A DNA stretch of 16,874 nucleotides from Streptosporangiaceae bacterium (GCA_030040475.1 JASHTQ010000139.1:1-16874); one strand, 5' to 3'; numbered from the stretch's first letter, positions 1-6,836 are shown. Numbers and translations are program-made. Notes: a model not told the origin generated them from the letters alone.

Positions 1-178
1 CGTTAGTTCGCCGCTTTTTCGCAAACCGCGCATGGTGAATTTCGTTAGCCTGGCTATATTGTCGCGTTCATTGCGGTTTGATACCGTGACGGCAACGCGC
101 TAAGGGAAAGCCAGAGCCGCCCGCACGGCGCGGAATAGTCCCTGTTTCGCCTGCCACGGAAAGGGGCTGCACAGGCTG

Positions 179-1597
179 ATGCCATTGCCGAAATGGCACC
201 GTGCCGCGGCAGGCCCGGACGCTCCCCCGGGTATCCTGCAGATGGTGCGGGAGACGCCGTTTAGCGCGCACGTGGTGCTGCTGGGCATCTTTATCAATCA
301 GGTCGGCGCGTTTGTCCAGCTATTTCTCGTGCTCTTCCTGACCGCGCGCGGTTTCACCGTGGCGCAGGCCGGCTTCGCGCTCGGCTGCTATGCGGTGGGC
401 TCGATTGCCGGGACGTTCGGCGGCGGCGCGATGGCCGACCGGCTCGGGCCACGCTGGACGATCGTGGTGGCGATGGGCGCGGCCGGCCTGTTCACCTTCT
501 CCCTCACGCTGCTGCACAGCCTGCCGCTCATCTACACGGCGGCGGCGCTGTCGGGCGCCGGGGCGCGGTCCTCGTCGACCGCCTCGGCCGCGCTGCTGTT
601 CGAGCTCGTTCCCTCCGGCCGCCAGGTCATGATGCAGGCCATGCGCCGGTCCGTGATCAACGGCGGCCTGGCGGTGGCGCCGCTCGTCGGCGCGGCGGTC
701 AGCACGGTCTCCTGGGACCTGCTCTTCTGGGCGGACGCCGCCACGTCCGTGCTCTACTGCGCCATCGCCGCGTTCGTGCTGCGCGCCGCGCAGCTCACCA
801 GGGACACCGAGAAGGCCACCGGGCAGCCCGCCGCGGCGGGGCAGGGCAAGTTCAGCTACCTGGTCTTCCTGCGGGACCGCAGGTACCTGGTCTACCTGCT
901 GCTCATGCTGTGCAACGGGCTCGTGCACATCCAGTTCTTCGCGGTCCTGCCGCTGATGCTGAAGGCCGAGCACTACCCGACCTGGGCCTACGCATCGCTC
1001 ACCGCGGTGTCCGCCACGCTCGGGGTCGTCCTGCAGCTCAACGTCACCAAGCGGACCCAGACCTGGCCGATCTGGCTGGCGGTGATGAGCGGATGGGTGC
1101 TGCTGTGGATCGGCCGCGGCTCGTTCGGGCTGCCAGGCGGACTCGTCGTGCTGTTCATCGCGATGCTGATCGGCTGCGCGGGCCAGCTGATCGGCGGCCC
1201 GGCGGCCTTCGCCCACCCGGTCCGGGTCGCCCCGCCGGGCGCCAAGGCGCGCTACATCGGCATGGCCAACGGCGCGTTCCAGCTCGGGTACGCGATCGGC
1301 CCGGTGGCCGGGGTGCTGCTGTGGACCCACATCGGCAAGGGCGTCTGGCTGGTCTGCGCGATCCTCGGCGCGGTCATCACCCTGCCGGGCATCTGGTCGC
1401 TGCGGCAGGACAAGCCCGCCGTCCAGGCGGCAGGTCCGGCCGGCCAGCCGGAATCGGCCCAGCCCGAATCAGCCCAGCCCGATTCAGCCGAGATGCCGCC
1501 TCCCGACATGCCGCTTTCCGACGCGGACATCCCGGCCGGGGTGGAACAGGGCGGCGTGACGCGGGCGGCTCCGAGCAGCGCCGAATCATCGAGCTAA
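179..1597 (+). CDS. MFS transporter, probable small-molecule exporter
   Basis: This is an inner-membrane proton-coupled transporter of the major facilitator superfamily, 472 residues from this start. About twelve hydrophobic segments are visible, the first at residues 30-55. The loop after the second carries the MFS motif A signature (GGGAMADRLGPR, residues 81-92, matching GxxxDRxGxR). The last 60 residues are a hydrophilic Pro/Ser/Glu tail with a short repeated block. The ATG at 179 has a purine-rich GGAAAGGGG upstream at rather long spacing (13 nt). An ATG at 242 (MVRETPFSAHVV) would suit the usual short N-terminus of the family but has no visible ribosome site, so the start is uncertain. 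An ATP-grasp ligase gene follows after 23 bp, which suggests co-transcription and that the transporter exports the ligase product. The substrate cannot be read from the sequence. Confidence 0.9.
   Translation: MPLPKWHRAAAGPDAPPGILQMVRETPFSAHVVLLGIFINQVGAFVQLFLVLFLTARGFTVAQAGFALGCYAVGSIAGTFGGGAMADRLGPRWTIVVAMGAAGLFTFSLTLLHSLPLIYTAAALSGAGARSSSTASAALLFELVPSGRQVMMQAMRRSVINGGLAVAPLVGAAVSTVSWDLLFWADAATSVLYCAIAAFVLRAAQLTRDTEKATGQPAAAGQGKFSYLVFLRDRRYLVYLLLMLCNGLVHIQFFAVLPLMLKAEHYPTWAYASLTAVSATLGVVLQLNVTKRTQTWPIWLAVMSGWVLLWIGRGSFGLPGGLVVLFIAMLIGCAGQLIGGPAAFAHPVRVAPPGAKARYIGMANGAFQLGYAIGPVAGVLLWTHIGKGVWLVCAILGAVITLPGIWSLRQDKPAVQAAGPAGQPESAQPESAQPDSAEMPPPDMPLSDADIPAGVEQGGVTRAAPSSAESSS
1445..1489 (+). 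repeat. Three 15-bp tandem repeats in the MFS tail
   Basis: Three near-identical 15-bp units (consensus CAGCCCGAATCAGCC) start at 1445, 1460 and 1475. They encode the repeated QPESA/QPDSA block in the cytoplasmic C-terminal tail of the transporter. The length is a multiple of three, so copy-number change would keep the frame. Confidence 0.8.
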
Positions 1598-1620
1598 GCA
1601 AAGAGAGGCGGCCAGGCGTC

Positions 1621-2910
1621 ATGGGCAACGTAGGGGTCGCGGGGGACAACGACGGATCGGTCATCTTCATCGGCTTCACGCCGGGCGGGCTGCGCGGCCT
1701 TGGCCAGTACCTGCCCGACGACTCGGTGGTGTTCATCGACGAGCCGGACGTGCTGCGCAAGCGCGAGGCCGTGGCCAACTCGGCCGGCATAGCGACGCTG
1801 CGCGAGCTGATCGGGTGGGAGCTGTACGAGATCGAGAGCGCCGCCGACGCCTTCTACAACGCCAACAGGCAGCGCCGGCCGGCCGGGATCCTGCCGGTGA
1901 CCGACTACGGCGTGCCGTTCGCGGCTCGGCTGGCCGAACGGTACGGCGTCCGCGGCGCCGGGTACGGGGCCGCGCGGGCGCTGCGGGACAAGGACCTGCT
2001 CCGCCGGGTCACGAGGGCCGCGGGGGTGGCCAATCCTGAGTCGGTCCCGGTGACCGGGCCGGCCGAGGTCAGGGCGTTCATGGCGCGGATCGGCGGCCCG
2101 ATCGTGCTCAAGCCGGCCAACCGGCAGGCGGCGATCGGCACCAAGATCATCGGATCGCCCGGCGAGACCGACCGGGCCTGGCTGGACTGCATGGAGCAGG
2201 AAGAGGGCGTCTTCATGCCCGATCGCCCGCTGCCGCTGCGGATGCTCGCCGAGCGGTACGTCCGCGGCGAGGAGTTCAGCGTGGAGATGATGTTCCGCTC
2301 CGGCCAGATGGCGTTCGGCGGCGTCACGAGGACGCTGCTGTTCGACGGCCCGCGCCCGGTGGAGCAGGCGCACGTGTACCCGGCCGACATTCCGGCCGGC
2401 CTGCGCGACCTGCTGCTTGCGCAGACCGTTCGCGTGCTCGAGGCGGTGGGAATGGACAGCGGGTGGACGCACTGCGAGTGGCGGGTGCAGGACGGCGTGC
2501 CCTACCTGATGGAATGCGCCGGCCGGATGGCGGGCGGCGGGATCATCGAGCTGATCGAGATCGCCTCCGGCTACGACGCCAACGGCGCGTTCCTCGACAT
2601 GATGCTGGACCGGGACCCGGCCCCGCAGCCGCCCGCGGAGCGGTACGCGGCATCCTGGATGGCGGGCCTGCCGCCCGGAGAGGCGGCCGGGGAAGTGGAG
2701 AGCGTCGACGGCCGCGAGGACGCGCTCGCCGTGCCCGGCGTGCACAGCTGCTGGATCAGGGTCAAGGTGGGCGACCAGGTCACGGCGCTGCACAGCTCGT
2801 TCGACCGGGTGCTGGCGATACGGGCCGAGGGGGCGACCCCCGCGCAGGCGGTGGCCACCGCGCAGGCGGCCATGGGCCACGTCTCCATCAAGACCAGGCC
2901 CGCCGGCTAG
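1621..2910 (+). CDS. ATP-grasp carboxylate-amine ligase
   Basis: This 429-residue protein has an ATP-grasp fold. Such enzymes activate a carboxylate as an acyl phosphate and join it to an amine or thiol. Residues 13-45 form the pre-ATP-grasp strand and loop (VIFIGFTPGGLRGLG). Lys164 in GPIVLKP is the expected ATP-binding lysine. RYVRGEEFSVEMMF (212-225) is the adenine-side and metal-side strand. HCEWRVQDGVPYLMECAGR (284-302) holds the metal-binding glutamates Glu286 and Glu298. The normal ExNxR motif reads ECAGR, so the usual Asn is Ala300. The ATG at 1621 follows AGAGAGG at suitable distance; the longer upstream frame overlaps the MFS gene and is a shadow. The nearest functional analogues are L-amino-acid ligases of the BacD type, which sit beside MFS exporters. 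The substrates are unknown. Confidence 0.88.
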   Translation: MGNVGVAGDNDGSVIFIGFTPGGLRGLGQYLPDDSVVFIDEPDVLRKREAVANSAGIATLRELIGWELYEIESAADAFYNANRQRRPAGILPVTDYGVPFAARLAERYGVRGAGYGAARALRDKDLLRRVTRAAGVANPESVPVTGPAEVRAFMARIGGPIVLKPANRQAAIGTKIIGSPGETDRAWLDCMEQEEGVFMPDRPLPLRMLAERYVRGEEFSVEMMFRSGQMAFGGVTRTLLFDGPRPVEQAHVYPADIPAGLRDLLLAQTVRVLEAVGMDSGWTHCEWRVQDGVPYLMECAGRMAGGGIIELIEIASGYDANGAFLDMMLDRDPAPQPPAERYAASWMAGLPPGEAAGEVESVDGREDALAVPGVHSCWIRVKVGDQVTALHSSFDRVLAIRAEGATPAQAVATAQAAMGHVSIKTRPAG

Positions 2911-3126
2911 CCGAGGCGGACCCAGCGCCGGTGACTGAGGGACCATAGTGAATGATGAGGCTGGGGGTGAGGCTGCCCGCCACGCGCCGACGAGGGAGCG
3001 CGCGCGGCGGGAGACCACGGCTTGTCCGGGGCTGGGGTGACCGCCAGCCGGGGCTGGGTGCGGTCGCTGGGGAGGTACCACGGCCCGTTCGGCTTAATTA
3101 TCTTTTGTTTTTTGGTTCTGGGGGGG
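2911..3126. other. Convergent intergenic region with T-rich tract
   Basis: This 216-bp gap lies between the convergent ATP-grasp and HtrA-like genes. A T-rich tract at about 3101-3113 follows a very short inverted repeat, GCCCGTTCGGC (3083-3093, only 3 bp of stem), on the plus strand. It might help end the ATP-grasp transcript, but the stem is too weak to call a standard intrinsic terminator. A G7 run (3120-3126) abuts the HtrA stop codon. Confidence 0.35.
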
Positions 3127-4482
3127 CTACAGGGGCGGGCCGGAGATGAGGGCCAGGGTGCGGGTCTCGCGCTGGTTGTCCGGGGTGACCCAGGTGACCT
3201 GGATGCTCTGGCCGGGCCGGTACTTGGACACGATCGCGGTCAGCGAGCTCGGCGAGCCAACCGCCTGGCCGTTCACCGCGGTGATCACGGAGCCTCCGGT
3301 CAGGCCGATCGACTGGGCCGGGCTGTTGCAGATCACCCCGATGATCAGGGTGCCCGAGCTGACGTTGGCGATCTGCTCAGGCGCGCTCAGGCCGCTGTCG
3401 TCGGTGTAGCAGGCGGGCGTGCCGCCGAACCCGCCGAACCCGCCGCCGAGGCCGCCGTTCTGCTCTTCCTCCTCCGCCTGCTGCATCGGGTCGGCGCTGC
3501 TCGTGCCGGGCGCGATGTAGATCCCCATGAAGGCCGGGTAGCCCAGCATGATCGTCGAGCTGGCCTGGCCGGCGGCGATCTGCCTGGCGATCGACAGGGC
3601 CGTGTCGATCGGGATCGCGTACCCTTCCGAGGACTGGCTGTCCGGGAAGTTCCCGCCGCTGCCCGCGGTGTCCATGCCGATGACCTGGCCGGAGGCGTCG
3701 GCAAGCGGGCCGCCGGAGTCACCGGAGACGACGTTCGCGTCGGTCTGGATCATGCCGTGCAGGGTCTCCGAGGTGATCGAGCCGCCCGAGTCGCTCGCGG
3801 TGATGGTCTGGTCCAGCCCGGTCACCGAGCCGGCCGCGGGGACGATGGCGCCCTGGCCCTCGGCGTTGCCCATCGCGAGCACCGAGGCGCCGGTCTTGAC
3901 CGTATTGGAGTCGCCGACCGGGACGGTGCGAAGGCCGGATGCGTTCTGCAGCTTGATCAGGGCCACGTCGCCGGTCTCGTCATAGCCGATGATCTTCGCG
4001 GTGTACCTGCGGCCGTTCCCCAGGTCGGTCGCGGTGATGCTGGTGGAGTCCTCGATCACGTGGTTGTTCGTCAGCACCAGGCCGTCTTGGTTGATCACCA
4101 TGCCGGTGCCCGCCGCCTGCTCGCTGTTGTACTGCAGCGTGGTGTTGATGATGACCAGGCCCGGCTCGACCTTGCTGAGGATCGCCGTCTGGCTGGCGTT
4201 GCCCGCGACGCCGCCGCTGCTCGGCTGCGGTATCGCGGTGCTCGGCAACGTCGTGGGCGCCGTCGGGGTCGTGCTCGGCTGGGGCGCCGCGGCCGACGTG
4301 TTCGAGGCGGGGTGGTAGAGGGCCACCACAGAGCCGGCCCCAAGCGCCCCGGCCACCACCGCCACGACCAGGTAACTCAGGAAGCCCGCCCGGCGACGCG
4401 GCGGCGGCGGCATGGGAGGCATCGGAGGCAGGGGCGAGGTTGACCCGAAAGGCGGCTGGCCGTAGCCGCTGTAGTCCTGCAT
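3127..4482 (-). CDS. HtrA/DegP-like membrane-anchored serine protease with PDZ domain
   Basis: This is an S1C trypsin-like protease of 451 residues that likely degrades or processes misfolded envelope proteins outside the membrane. A Pro-rich cytoplasmic N-terminus (1-33) is followed by one membrane segment (34-56), a Pro/Thr/Ser linker (60-95) and the protease domain. The catalytic triad is visible: His141 in LTNNHVIED, Asp172 in DETGDVALIKL and Ser256 in SGDSGGPL. A C-terminal PDZ domain (about 315-445) carries an inserted Glu- then Gly-rich stretch (337-355) and two cysteines, Cys358 and Cys385. The ATG at 4482 is used here. A TTG two codons upstream (4488) lies 5 nt after GAAGG and is a real alternative, since the ATG is 11 nt from it. 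The upstream region carries two strong inverted repeats. Overall layout resembles actinobacterial PepD/HtrA proteins. Confidence 0.92.
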   Translation of the reverse strand: MQDYSGYGQPPFGSTSPLPPMPPMPPPPRRRAGFLSYLVVAVVAGALGAGSVVALYHPASNTSAAAPQPSTTPTAPTTLPSTAIPQPSSGGVAGNASQTAILSKVEPGLVIINTTLQYNSEQAAGTGMVINQDGLVLTNNHVIEDSTSITATDLGNGRRYTAKIIGYDETGDVALIKLQNASGLRTVPVGDSNTVKTGASVLAMGNAEGQGAIVPAAGSVTGLDQTITASDSGGSITSETLHGMIQTDANVVSGDSGGPLADASGQVIGMDTAGSGGNFPDSQSSEGYAIPIDTALSIARQIAAGQASSTIMLGYPAFMGIYIAPGTSSADPMQQAEEEEQNGGLGGGFGGFGGTPACYTDDSGLSAPEQIANVSSGTLIIGVICNSPAQSIGLTGGSVITAVNGQAVGSPSSLTAIVSKYRPGQSIQVTWVTPDNQRETRTLALISGPPL

Positions 4483-4524
4483 CTTCAATCACGCCTTCGG
4501 TTGGGCGTCCGGTTGGCTGGCAGG

Positions 4525-4557
4525 CGACCGGCCGGCCAGGCGGACCCCGGCCGGTCG
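4525..4557 (-). repeat. Perfect 11-bp inverted repeat upstream of the HtrA-like gene
   Basis: CGACCGGCCGG at 4525-4535 is the exact reverse complement of CCGGCCGGTCG at 4547-4557, with an 11-nt loop between. In RNA this would be a very stable all-GC-rich hairpin 40-75 nt before the htrA-like start. No U-tract follows on the minus strand. It could be a U-less terminator of the upstream small gene, a 5' leader structure, or an operator. Confidence 0.7.
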
Positions 4558-4576
4558 TGCTCCCTACAGTGAGCAC
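4557..4576. repeat. 6-bp inverted repeat (GTGCTC-N8-GAGCAC), candidate operator
   Basis: GTGCTC (4557-4562) and GAGCAC (4571-4576) form a perfect inverted repeat with an 8-nt spacer, abutting the 11-bp repeat at 4525-4557. Half-site length and spacing suit a dimeric regulator binding upstream of the HtrA-like gene, but an RNA hairpin is equally possible. Confidence 0.45.
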
Positions 4577-4661
4577 TATCAATCTGATGAGTAGCTGAAT
4601 GTCCGCTGCAGATTCACATTAGTAAAAAACAATCCTTCTGCCGAACGGGCGGTGGTGGCCG

Positions 4662-4922
4662 TTACCGGCCCGCGCCGCCGGTGCCGGTGGTCGACGCCTC
4701 GCGGGACGGCCCCTGCTTCTGGTGATCGTGGAGCGCGTCCTGGCGGTCGCCGGGCGGACCCTGGCGGTCGCGGGGCGGGCCCTGCTGCGAGGGTACCTGC
4801 CGTTGCAGGATCTCCTGGCCCTCGGCTGCGGCGCGCTCCTGCTCGACCCGGCCCATCGCGTCCTGCAGCAACCCAAGAGCGGCCAGCTTCCCGGCCGACT
4901 TGGTCTTGCTCTTCCGCCACAT
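4662..4922 (-). CDS. Small Gln/Gly-rich hypothetical protein (86 aa)
   Basis: I do not recognise a family. The case for a real gene is the AGGAGGG ribosome site 6 nt before the ATG at 4922, a candidate promoter at 5020-5049, and its place in a gap between two minus-strand genes. The product is hydrophilic with no signal peptide or membrane segment. The first 12 residues are basic (MWRKSKTKSAGK). Residues 13-42 (LAALGLLQDAMGRVEQERAA and on) look like an amphipathic helix. The rest is low-complexity and rich in Gln, Asp, Arg and Gly, with a repeated GPPRDRQ/GPPGDRQ block. It lies between two extracytoplasmic proteases, but nothing in it suggests export. It could be a cytoplasmic adaptor or DNA/RNA-associated protein; the function is unknown. 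Confidence 0.65.
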   Translation of the reverse strand: MWRKSKTKSAGKLAALGLLQDAMGRVEQERAAAEGQEILQRQVPSQQGPPRDRQGPPGDRQDALHDHQKQGPSREASTTGTGGAGR

Positions 4923-5019
4923 ACCTTGCCCTCCTGCGCCTGCTCGCGGCGAACGTCCTGCATCCTCTGCCCAGCCGGGCGAGGATCATTCCTGACCTGG
5001 AGCGCAGGGCTCGTGACTA

Positions 5020-5049
5020 ATAGTAGTGACTACATTTGCGTTTTGTGAA
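5020..5049 (-). promoter_or_regulatory. Candidate sigma-70-type promoter for the 86-aa gene
   Basis: On the minus strand TTCACA (5049-5044) and TACTAT (5025-5020) are separated by 18 nt and match the housekeeping -35/-10 consensus well (five of six at -35). Transcription would begin near 5013, giving a leader of about 90 nt before the ATG at 4922. A direct repeat of GTGACTA (5013-5019 and 5026-5032) flanks the -10 box and could be a regulator site. Confidence 0.45.
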
Positions 5050-5091
5050 GAACGGGGTGGGTGTGTCTCGAGGTGGGGAGGTGCCGGGAGG

Positions 5092-5145
5092 GTTGGACGG
5101 GTTGGACGGGTCGGGCAGCGGCGGGCGGGTCGGGCGGCGGCGGGG
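5092..5145. repeat. G-rich direct repeats downstream of the S53 gene
   Basis: Two copies of GTTGGACGG (5092-5100 and 5101-5109) run into two 19-bp copies of GGGTCGGGC-GCGGCGGG type (5108-5126 and 5127-5145, two differences). They sit immediately 3' of the S53 peptidase stop codon. No function is evident. Confidence 0.6.
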
Positions 5146-5148
5146 CTG

Positions 5149-6645
5149 CTAGCCGCCGGCCAGGGCGGCGAGCTCGGGGACGAAGTACAGCGCGTTCACG
5201 GTGCCGACGCCCGCGGCCAGGCTGTAGCCGTGCCGGGCGGCGAACCCGGTGACCGTGTGCTCGCGGCCGTCCTGGTCGAACGACACCGTGTTGTTCCCCG
5301 AGGTGACCTGGACGATGCCCGGCGCGTTCTTCGCCGACAGCTGGTACAGGGCCGGGTTGATCAGCCCGAGCGAGTGCCCGGCCACCTGGGCGGCCAGCGC
5401 GACGATCCCGGCGAACAGCGGCGTGGCCTCGCTGGTGCCGCAGGACGGGGACCAGCCCGAGGGCGCGCCCGGGTAGGTGCTGTAGATGTCCACCGAGCCG
5501 TTGCAGGACGCGCTCATCGAGATGTCGGGCACGCCGCGGTGGTTGCCGACGACGTTCTTCACCCCGTTCTGGTAGCTCGGCCGGGCGAAGTAGATAGACA
5601 GGCCGCCGCCGCTGGCCAGCGGGTTCGGGCCGGAGTTGCCGTCGGCGAACTCGTTGGTGATCTTGTTGTAGGTGTCGTTCCACACGCTCGGCGCGGTGGG
5701 CTTGCCCGCGGCGTTGAAGTGCAGCTGCGTTCCGCCCACGCCGGTCACGAGCGGGTCGCTGTCCGGCCAGGACGTCACCGGGTGCAGGTAGTAGGTGGTC
5801 TGGTCCAGGCCGACGTCGGCGGCACCGCTGTCGCCCGACGCGGTGAGCACGGTGACCTTGTCGTTGTCGGCGGCGATGTAGGCGGCGCGCAGGTCACTGA
5901 CGGCGATAGCGTTGGGGAAGGTCTGCTCGGTCGCGCTGAAGCTCTGGCTGATCACGTCCACCTTGTAGTGCTTGAGGACGTACTGCTCGGCGGCGACGAT
6001 CTGCGGGAAGCCCGCCGTTCCCTCGGTCTCCGAGACCGGCGTCTCGACCAGCAGGATGTTGGCGCCCGGCGCGACCGTGTGCGCGTACTCCACGTCCAGC
6101 GTGGTCTCGCCGGCCCAGCCGACCATGTCGGAGTTGGCCGGGTCGAAGGCCGGTATCTTGCCGGCCGGCGCGATGATCTTGAACGACGGCGGCGCGGGCA
6201 GGCCGAACGTCTTGTCGAAGGCGCTGAGGTCGCTGGCGATCGTCGGCGAGCCGAACGAGTCGACGATGACGATCGTGGCGCCCTTGCCGGTCACGCCCTT
6301 GGCGTACAGCGCGGGCAGGTCGTACGCCTGCCGGATTTGGGCCGGTTCGTAGCACGCGACCTTGTAATCTTTTTCACAGTCGGCCGTGGTGGGCGGACCG
6401 GCCTGGGCGCGGCCCAGGCGGATCATGCCCGGGCGGACGACGACGCCGGCCAGGGCCTTGGCGGCGGCCGCAGCATCGGCGGCGGCCGGGACGTGGGCGG
6501 CCGGAACATGGGAGGCGGCCGCAGAGTGGGCTGGGGCCGAAACCGGGATCGACCCGCGGGGTCCGGGCACACAGACCGCGGCGACGGCAGCGGCGGCCAG
6601 CCCGCACGTACCGATCGTCACCCCTACCAGCCTGGCCACGCGCAT
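5149..6645 (-). CDS. S53 family (sedolisin) serine-carboxyl peptidase, secreted
   Basis: This 498-residue peptidase belongs to the sedolisin/kumamolisin family, acid-active endopeptidases that use a Ser-Glu-Asp triad. Residues 1-25 are a signal peptide with basic start and Ala/Val-rich core. Residues 26-70 are an Ala/Pro linker. The catalytic domain begins near residue 98 (CYEPAQIRQAYDL). The expected residues are present: Glu180 and Asp184 (GETTLDVEYAH), the oxyanion Asp272 in SGDSG, and Ser405 in CGTSEATPLFAG. Family members usually carry a pro-domain of about 170-190 residues before the catalytic domain; here only about 70 residues lie between signal peptide and catalytic domain. The C-terminal calcium loop (HGYSLAAGVGTVN) lacks the usual acidic residues. 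The ATG at 6645 has GGGAGGGAG about 6 nt upstream. A secreted nutritional or processing role is likely. Confidence 0.92.
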   Translation of the reverse strand: MRVARLVGVTIGTCGLAAAAVAAVCVPGPRGSIPVSAPAHSAAASHVPAAHVPAAADAAAAAKALAGVVVRPGMIRLGRAQAGPPTTADCEKDYKVACYEPAQIRQAYDLPALYAKGVTGKGATIVIVDSFGSPTIASDLSAFDKTFGLPAPPSFKIIAPAGKIPAFDPANSDMVGWAGETTLDVEYAHTVAPGANILLVETPVSETEGTAGFPQIVAAEQYVLKHYKVDVISQSFSATEQTFPNAIAVSDLRAAYIAADNDKVTVLTASGDSGAADVGLDQTTYYLHPVTSWPDSDPLVTGVGGTQLHFNAAGKPTAPSVWNDTYNKITNEFADGNSGPNPLASGGGLSIYFARPSYQNGVKNVVGNHRGVPDISMSASCNGSVDIYSTYPGAPSGWSPSCGTSEATPLFAGIVALAAQVAGHSLGLINPALYQLSAKNAPGIVQVTSGNNTVSFDQDGREHTVTGFAARHGYSLAAGVGTVNALYFVPELAALAGG

Positions 6646-6675
6646 CGACGACTCCCTCCCGCAGTCGGCCCGATG

Positions 6676-6684
6676 ACCTTAACA
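6676..6684 (-). promoter_or_regulatory. Candidate extended -10 promoter of the S53 gene
   Basis: The minus strand reads TGT-TAAGGT (6684-6676), an extended -10 box that would start transcription near 6669 and give a 24-nt leader containing the strong ribosome site. No convincing -35 hexamer is seen. Instead two copies of CATCACCGC (plus strand, 6687-6695 and 6716-6724) lie just upstream, consistent with an activator. Confidence 0.35.
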
Positions 6685-6686
6685 CT

Positions 6687-6724
6687 CATCACCGCATTCA
6701 TTGATCACAATCGAACATCACCGC
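6687..6724. repeat. Direct repeat CATCACCGC x2 upstream of the S53 gene
   Basis: The 9-mer occurs at 6687-6695 and 6716-6724, start-to-start 29 bp (close to three helical turns), between the S53 gene and the divergent MreB-like gene. The position just upstream of the candidate -10 box suits a regulator binding site. Confidence 0.4.
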
Positions 6725-6783
6725 CCGGCGAGTCGCCTGGTCGCGGCCTCGGGCAGTACGCTTAGCGCCCGTCACGCCGGTCT

Positions 6784-6802
6784 TGTCCGACATACTTGGA
6801 CA
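6784..6802. promoter_or_regulatory. Inverted repeat TGTCC-N9-GGACA upstream of the MreB-like gene
   Basis: TGTCC (6784-6788) and GGACA (6798-6802) form a perfect 5-bp inverted repeat 35-53 nt before the MreB-like ATG. It lies where a promoter should be, although I cannot place convincing -35 and -10 boxes. A candidate operator only. Confidence 0.25.
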
Positions 6803-6836
6803 TAGCTGGGGTCACGTTGGGTAAAGGGGCACGGGT

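Noticed and set aside
1..178. Possible promoter with TATATT at 55-60 before the MFS gene.
   Set aside because: No -35 hexamer at suitable spacing and over 100 nt from the start codon; kept only as a weak possibility.
2948..3040. 30-codon open frame from GTG with GAGGGA 5 nt upstream, after the ATP-grasp gene.
   Set aside because: The ribosome site is plausible but the product is short, Arg/Ala-rich and without recognisable features; a frame of this length is expected by chance in GC-rich DNA.
3022..4443. 473-codon plus-strand open frame across the HtrA-like gene.
   Set aside because: Antisense shadow: the minus-strand protein has an intact catalytic triad, while this frame yields only Arg/Gly/Val-rich low-complexity sequence.
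3083..4650. Shared 11-mer GCCCGTTCGGC followed by T-rich tracts at 3083 (plus) and 4650 (minus), as a possible common terminator.
   Set aside because: The stem is only 3 bp and the T-tract starts about 8-10 nt later; the same 11-mer also occurs inside the permease gene, so it is probably compositional.
5026..6765. 579-codon plus-strand open frame across the S53 gene.
   Set aside because: Antisense shadow of a peptidase with signal peptide and full catalytic residues; composition is typical of a shadow frame.
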